DNA of 7,411 nt. Origin: JBAYNS01 sp041678625. Lineage in GTDB: Bacteria; Patescibacteriota; Gracilibacteria; Peribacterales; Peribacteraceae. Positions within the stretch are counted from its first letter, which is position 1. Every line of letters begins with the position of its first letter. Shown here piece by piece: positions 6,084-7,411 of the stretch. Below the pieces are notes generated by a model. The model had not been told where the DNA came from. It saw only the letters and a program-made list of their open reading frames with translations, and searched no databases. Location of the stretch: contig JBAYNS010000055.1 of the NCBI GenBank assembly GCA_041678625.1, positions 1 through 7,411 on the forward strand. The letters run 5' to 3'. The translations under genes were made by a program, and so were the position numbers.

Positions 6084-6499
6084 GGCAATGCACCAATGAG
6101 GTAAAAAATGTCCAGTACAAAGACGAACGGAAACAGAATCCACACAAAAAGAAGAACAAGGAAGACTCCAAGGACAATGATTTCCATAACCACGCCAAGG
6201 ACAAATGCTACCGTCCGGAAGATCATGCCGATCACGCGCGATGTGCAGTTCAGAGTGAACGCCTGTGCGATAAGACCCAGATTAAAACCACGATCAGGAT
6301 AACGATCGACAATACTTTTCCAGGGTTTCAAAAATGTTCTGATAAGAAACCAGAAGGAAAAGATCTCTCCAAGCGCACGCACGTATGCTCCGTACCCACG
6401 AATGATGCGACCGGGAACTTTCAGGAAGTACCACGGGAGAAAGCGCAGTGCAATTGCGCTGAGATCCGCCGGATGTTCCAGAAGGGAAAGTGCACTCAT
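6080..6499 (-). CDS. Small polytopic membrane protein, translationally coupled to the Clp-type ATPase
   Basis: 139-residue integral membrane protein of unknown function, first gene of the operon. Its TGA (6082-6080) overlaps the ATG of the ATPase gene, so the two are probably coupled and may be partners. Residues 1-84 are aromatic and basic, with a likely amphipathic or re-entrant segment (EIFSFWFLIRTFLKPWKSI, 45-63) followed by YPDRGFNLG (67-75). Residues 87-111 and 113-137 form two strongly hydrophobic helices (e.g. VVMEIIVLGVFLVLLFVWIL). It has no signal peptide and no enzyme motif. The PWK ... YP-RGF pattern before two helices looks to me like a family found in CPR bacteria, but I cannot confirm that here. 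No usable Shine-Dalgarno: a GAGGA lies 13 nt upstream and would fall at the predicted transcript start. A scaffold, substrate adaptor or channel component for the ATPase are possible roles. Confidence 0.85.
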   Translation of the reverse strand: MSALSLLEHPADLSAIALRFLPWYFLKVPGRIIRGYGAYVRALGEIFSFWFLIRTFLKPWKSIVDRYPDRGFNLGLIAQAFTLNCTSRVIGMIFRTVAFVLGVVMEIIVLGVFLVLLFVWILFPFVFVLDIFYLIGALP

Positions 6500-6519
6500 T
6501 GTTAATACAGTATCCTCAG

Positions 6520-6528
6520 ATTATAGCA
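6520..6528 (-). promoter_or_regulatory. Extended -10 promoter of the membrane protein/Clp ATPase operon
   Basis: The minus strand reads TGCTATAAT: a perfect TATAAT (6525-6520) with an extended TGn. At the -35 position only a weak TTCATC is seen. Transcription should start near 6513, giving a leader of about 13 nt before the ATG at 6499. Confidence 0.7.
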
Positions 6529-6563
6529 GAAAAATGGCTCTGGATGAATATCAAACGCTCGGG

Positions 6564-6569
6564 TAGAGT
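6564..6569 (+). promoter_or_regulatory. Candidate -10 box of tmk
   Basis: TAGAGT (4/6) ends 9 bp before the tmk ATG at 6579. With no Shine-Dalgarno, the transcript would be leaderless or nearly so. It shares the 79-bp intergenic region with the divergent operon promoter. Confidence 0.4.
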
Positions 6570-6578
6570 GCCCATCAC

Positions 6579-7178
6579 ATGAACAGTACATTCATTGTTT
6601 TTGAGGGGCCGGACGGTTGTGGTACGACATTGCATACCAGGCTGCTTGCGGAATACCTGCATAAGAAGGGTCTGGATGTTCTGCAGACTTTCGAACCCAC
6701 GGACGGGCCTATTGGGCTTCAGATCCGCAAAATGCTCCACAGCGGGGCTCCTCTTGCCCCTCTGGAACTTCAGACGCTCTTCTGCGCTGACCGCGCATGG
6801 CACCTGGAGAATCGCATCACCCCTGCGCTCCAGAAGAATCGCATTGTTCTCAGTGACCGTTATTCCCCATCAACGATCGCTTATGGGCTTGCACTAGGGC
6901 TCGAGGAGGAATTGCTGCATAAGTTGAACAAAAATTTTATACAACCAAACCTGCTCTTCTATCTTCTTCCGCCCTTCGCGGTGTGCTCAGAGCGCATGGG
7001 CCGGCGCGAACAGCGTGATGCATTGGAGAAGGAAGACCTGCAACACACGGTCTACGATATGTACCAGCGCATTGCGCGTGCCGATCCCAAAGCACACACC
7101 ATTGATACCTCCGGTGAAAAAGAGACGGTCGCTTCGCGCATTGCCACCATCGTTGAAGAACATATTGCATCCACATAG
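6579..7178 (+). CDS. tmk: Thymidylate kinase (dTMP kinase) with atypical P-loop
   Basis: Cytosolic enzyme phosphorylating dTMP to dTDP with ATP, required for dTTP synthesis. 199 residues, close to the usual 200-210. Motifs in order: P-loop FEGPDGCGTT (8-17); TFEPTDGPIG with IRKML (37-52), matching the family's REPGGTxxGexIRxLL region; LFCADRAWH (68-75), the dTMP-binding A-x-R-x-x-H segment; LSDRYSPSTIAYG (91-103) with the DRY motif at 93-95 and the thymidine-pocket S-x-x-A-Y; and an RMGRREQRDALEKED LID-like segment (139-153). The notable change is T16 (codon ACG) where the P-loop GxxGxGK[ST] lysine is expected. The frame is intact and all other motifs are present, so a pseudogene is unlikely; ATP binding must be achieved differently, or the P-loop is a lineage variant. 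The start has no Shine-Dalgarno. It is followed 52 bp later by folD on the same strand. Confidence 0.93.
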   Translation: MNSTFIVFEGPDGCGTTLHTRLLAEYLHKKGLDVLQTFEPTDGPIGLQIRKMLHSGAPLAPLELQTLFCADRAWHLENRITPALQKNRIVLSDRYSPSTIAYGLALGLEEELLHKLNKNFIQPNLLFYLLPPFAVCSERMGRREQRDALEKEDLQHTVYDMYQRIARADPKAHTIDTSGEKETVASRIATIVEEHIAST

Positions 7179-7218
7179 TTCCTGAACGGAGTACTGGCGC
7201 AGATGCGAATAGAACACC

Positions 7219-7224
7219 TATACT
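7219..7224 (+). promoter_or_regulatory. -10 box positioned for a leaderless folD transcript
   Basis: TATACT (5/6) is followed by 6 bases (GCTGCC) and then the folD ATG at 7231, exactly where transcription should begin. There is no Shine-Dalgarno. No good -35 box is seen. Confidence 0.55.
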
Positions 7225-7230
7225 GCTGCC

Positions 7231-7411
7231 ATGTCCGCACAGATCCTCTCCGGCCGTGATGCTGCCGATGCACTTCTGGCAAAACTGACAGAGGATGTGC
7301 ACAGGCTCGATCCGAAAATTGTGGTGGTGCAGGTGGGTGAAGATCCTGCCAGTGCAAGCTACATCAAGCAGAAGGTGAAAAGCTGCGAAAAAGTTTCCAT
7401 GCGCTGCGAGC
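7231..7411 (+). CDS. folD: Bifunctional methylenetetrahydrofolate dehydrogenase/cyclohydrolase FolD, 3'-truncated by window edge
   Basis: Interconverts 5,10-methylene-THF, 5,10-methenyl-THF and 10-formyl-THF (NADP-dependent dehydrogenase plus cyclohydrolase), supplying one-carbon units for purines and fMet. Only the first 60 codons are visible. The N-terminus has the family pattern: AQILSGRDAADAL, then VVVQVGEDPASASYIKQKVKSCEKV. This matches the LVGxxPAS-x-x-Y-V-x-x-K-x-K-A-C motif, including the tyrosine (Y44) and catalytic lysine (K48) that correspond to E. coli Tyr50 and Lys54. The C-terminal NADP-binding domain is outside the window. It is placed directly after tmk, whose product needs the one-carbon unit made in the same folate cycle, but it has its own -10 box, so co-transcription is uncertain. 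Confidence 0.92.
   Translation, partial: MSAQILSGRDAADALLAKLTEDVHRLDPKIVVVQVGEDPASASYIKQKVKSCEKVSMRCE

Noticed and set aside
5356..6099. 247-codon plus-strand frame opposite the N-terminal part of the Clp-type ATPase
   Set aside because: Ser/Arg-rich translation is the mirror of the Clp_N and membrane segments; no promoter or start signal.
6084..6143. Upstream in-frame ATG (6143) as the start of the Clp-type ATPase
   Set aside because: It lies 60 bp inside the upstream membrane protein gene and adds 20 residues of unrelated composition; the ATG at 6083 gives the ATGA coupling and starts just before the first transmembrane helix.

Overview
This window (GC content roughly half, standard genetic code, no sign of TGA reassignment) looks like a compact chromosomal segment of a bacterium. 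A divergent membrane-anchored Clp-type ATPase, an orphan polytopic membrane partner, single-copy housekeeping genes and mostly SD-less (apparently leaderless) starts suggest a Patescibacteria/CPR-type lineage, perhaps near the Peregrinibacteria/Peribacteria. That placement is an inference from gene character only, with low to moderate confidence. No mobile elements, CRISPR arrays, tRNA or rRNA genes are visible.

Layout. 1-1605 is groEL, cut at the left edge and missing about nine N-terminal residues; a strong rho-independent terminator follows (1626-1659). 1712-2095 is a small soluble protein of unknown function. It converges on a 62-residue two-helix membrane protein on the minus strand (2146-2334), and a minus-strand terminator lies between them. 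About 240 bp of regulatory DNA separates that gene from the divergently transcribed 2572-3645, a class I fructose-bisphosphate aldolase with a modified active site. The aldolase runs tail-to-tail, 8 bp apart, into a minus-strand two-gene operon: 6499-6080, a membrane protein, and 6083-3654, a membrane-anchored double-AAA+ Clp ATPase, joined by an ATGA stop/start overlap. A 79-bp divergent promoter region then leads rightward to tmk (6579-7178, dTMP kinase with an odd P-loop) and folD (7231 to the right edge, truncated).

How they fit together. groEL and the Clp-type ATPase both concern protein quality control; the aldolase is glycolytic/gluconeogenic; tmk and folD serve nucleotide and one-carbon metabolism. 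The most unusual element is the membrane operon. Its ATPase keeps a Clp N-domain-like region and an intact second AAA+ module, but its first AAA+ module has lost Walker A, Walker B and arginine-finger residues, and the second module's pore loop lacks the usual aromatic GYVG. It is tethered by about three N-terminal transmembrane helices and translationally coupled to a small integral membrane protein. This could be a membrane remodelling or extraction machine rather than a classical ClpP-feeding unfoldase.
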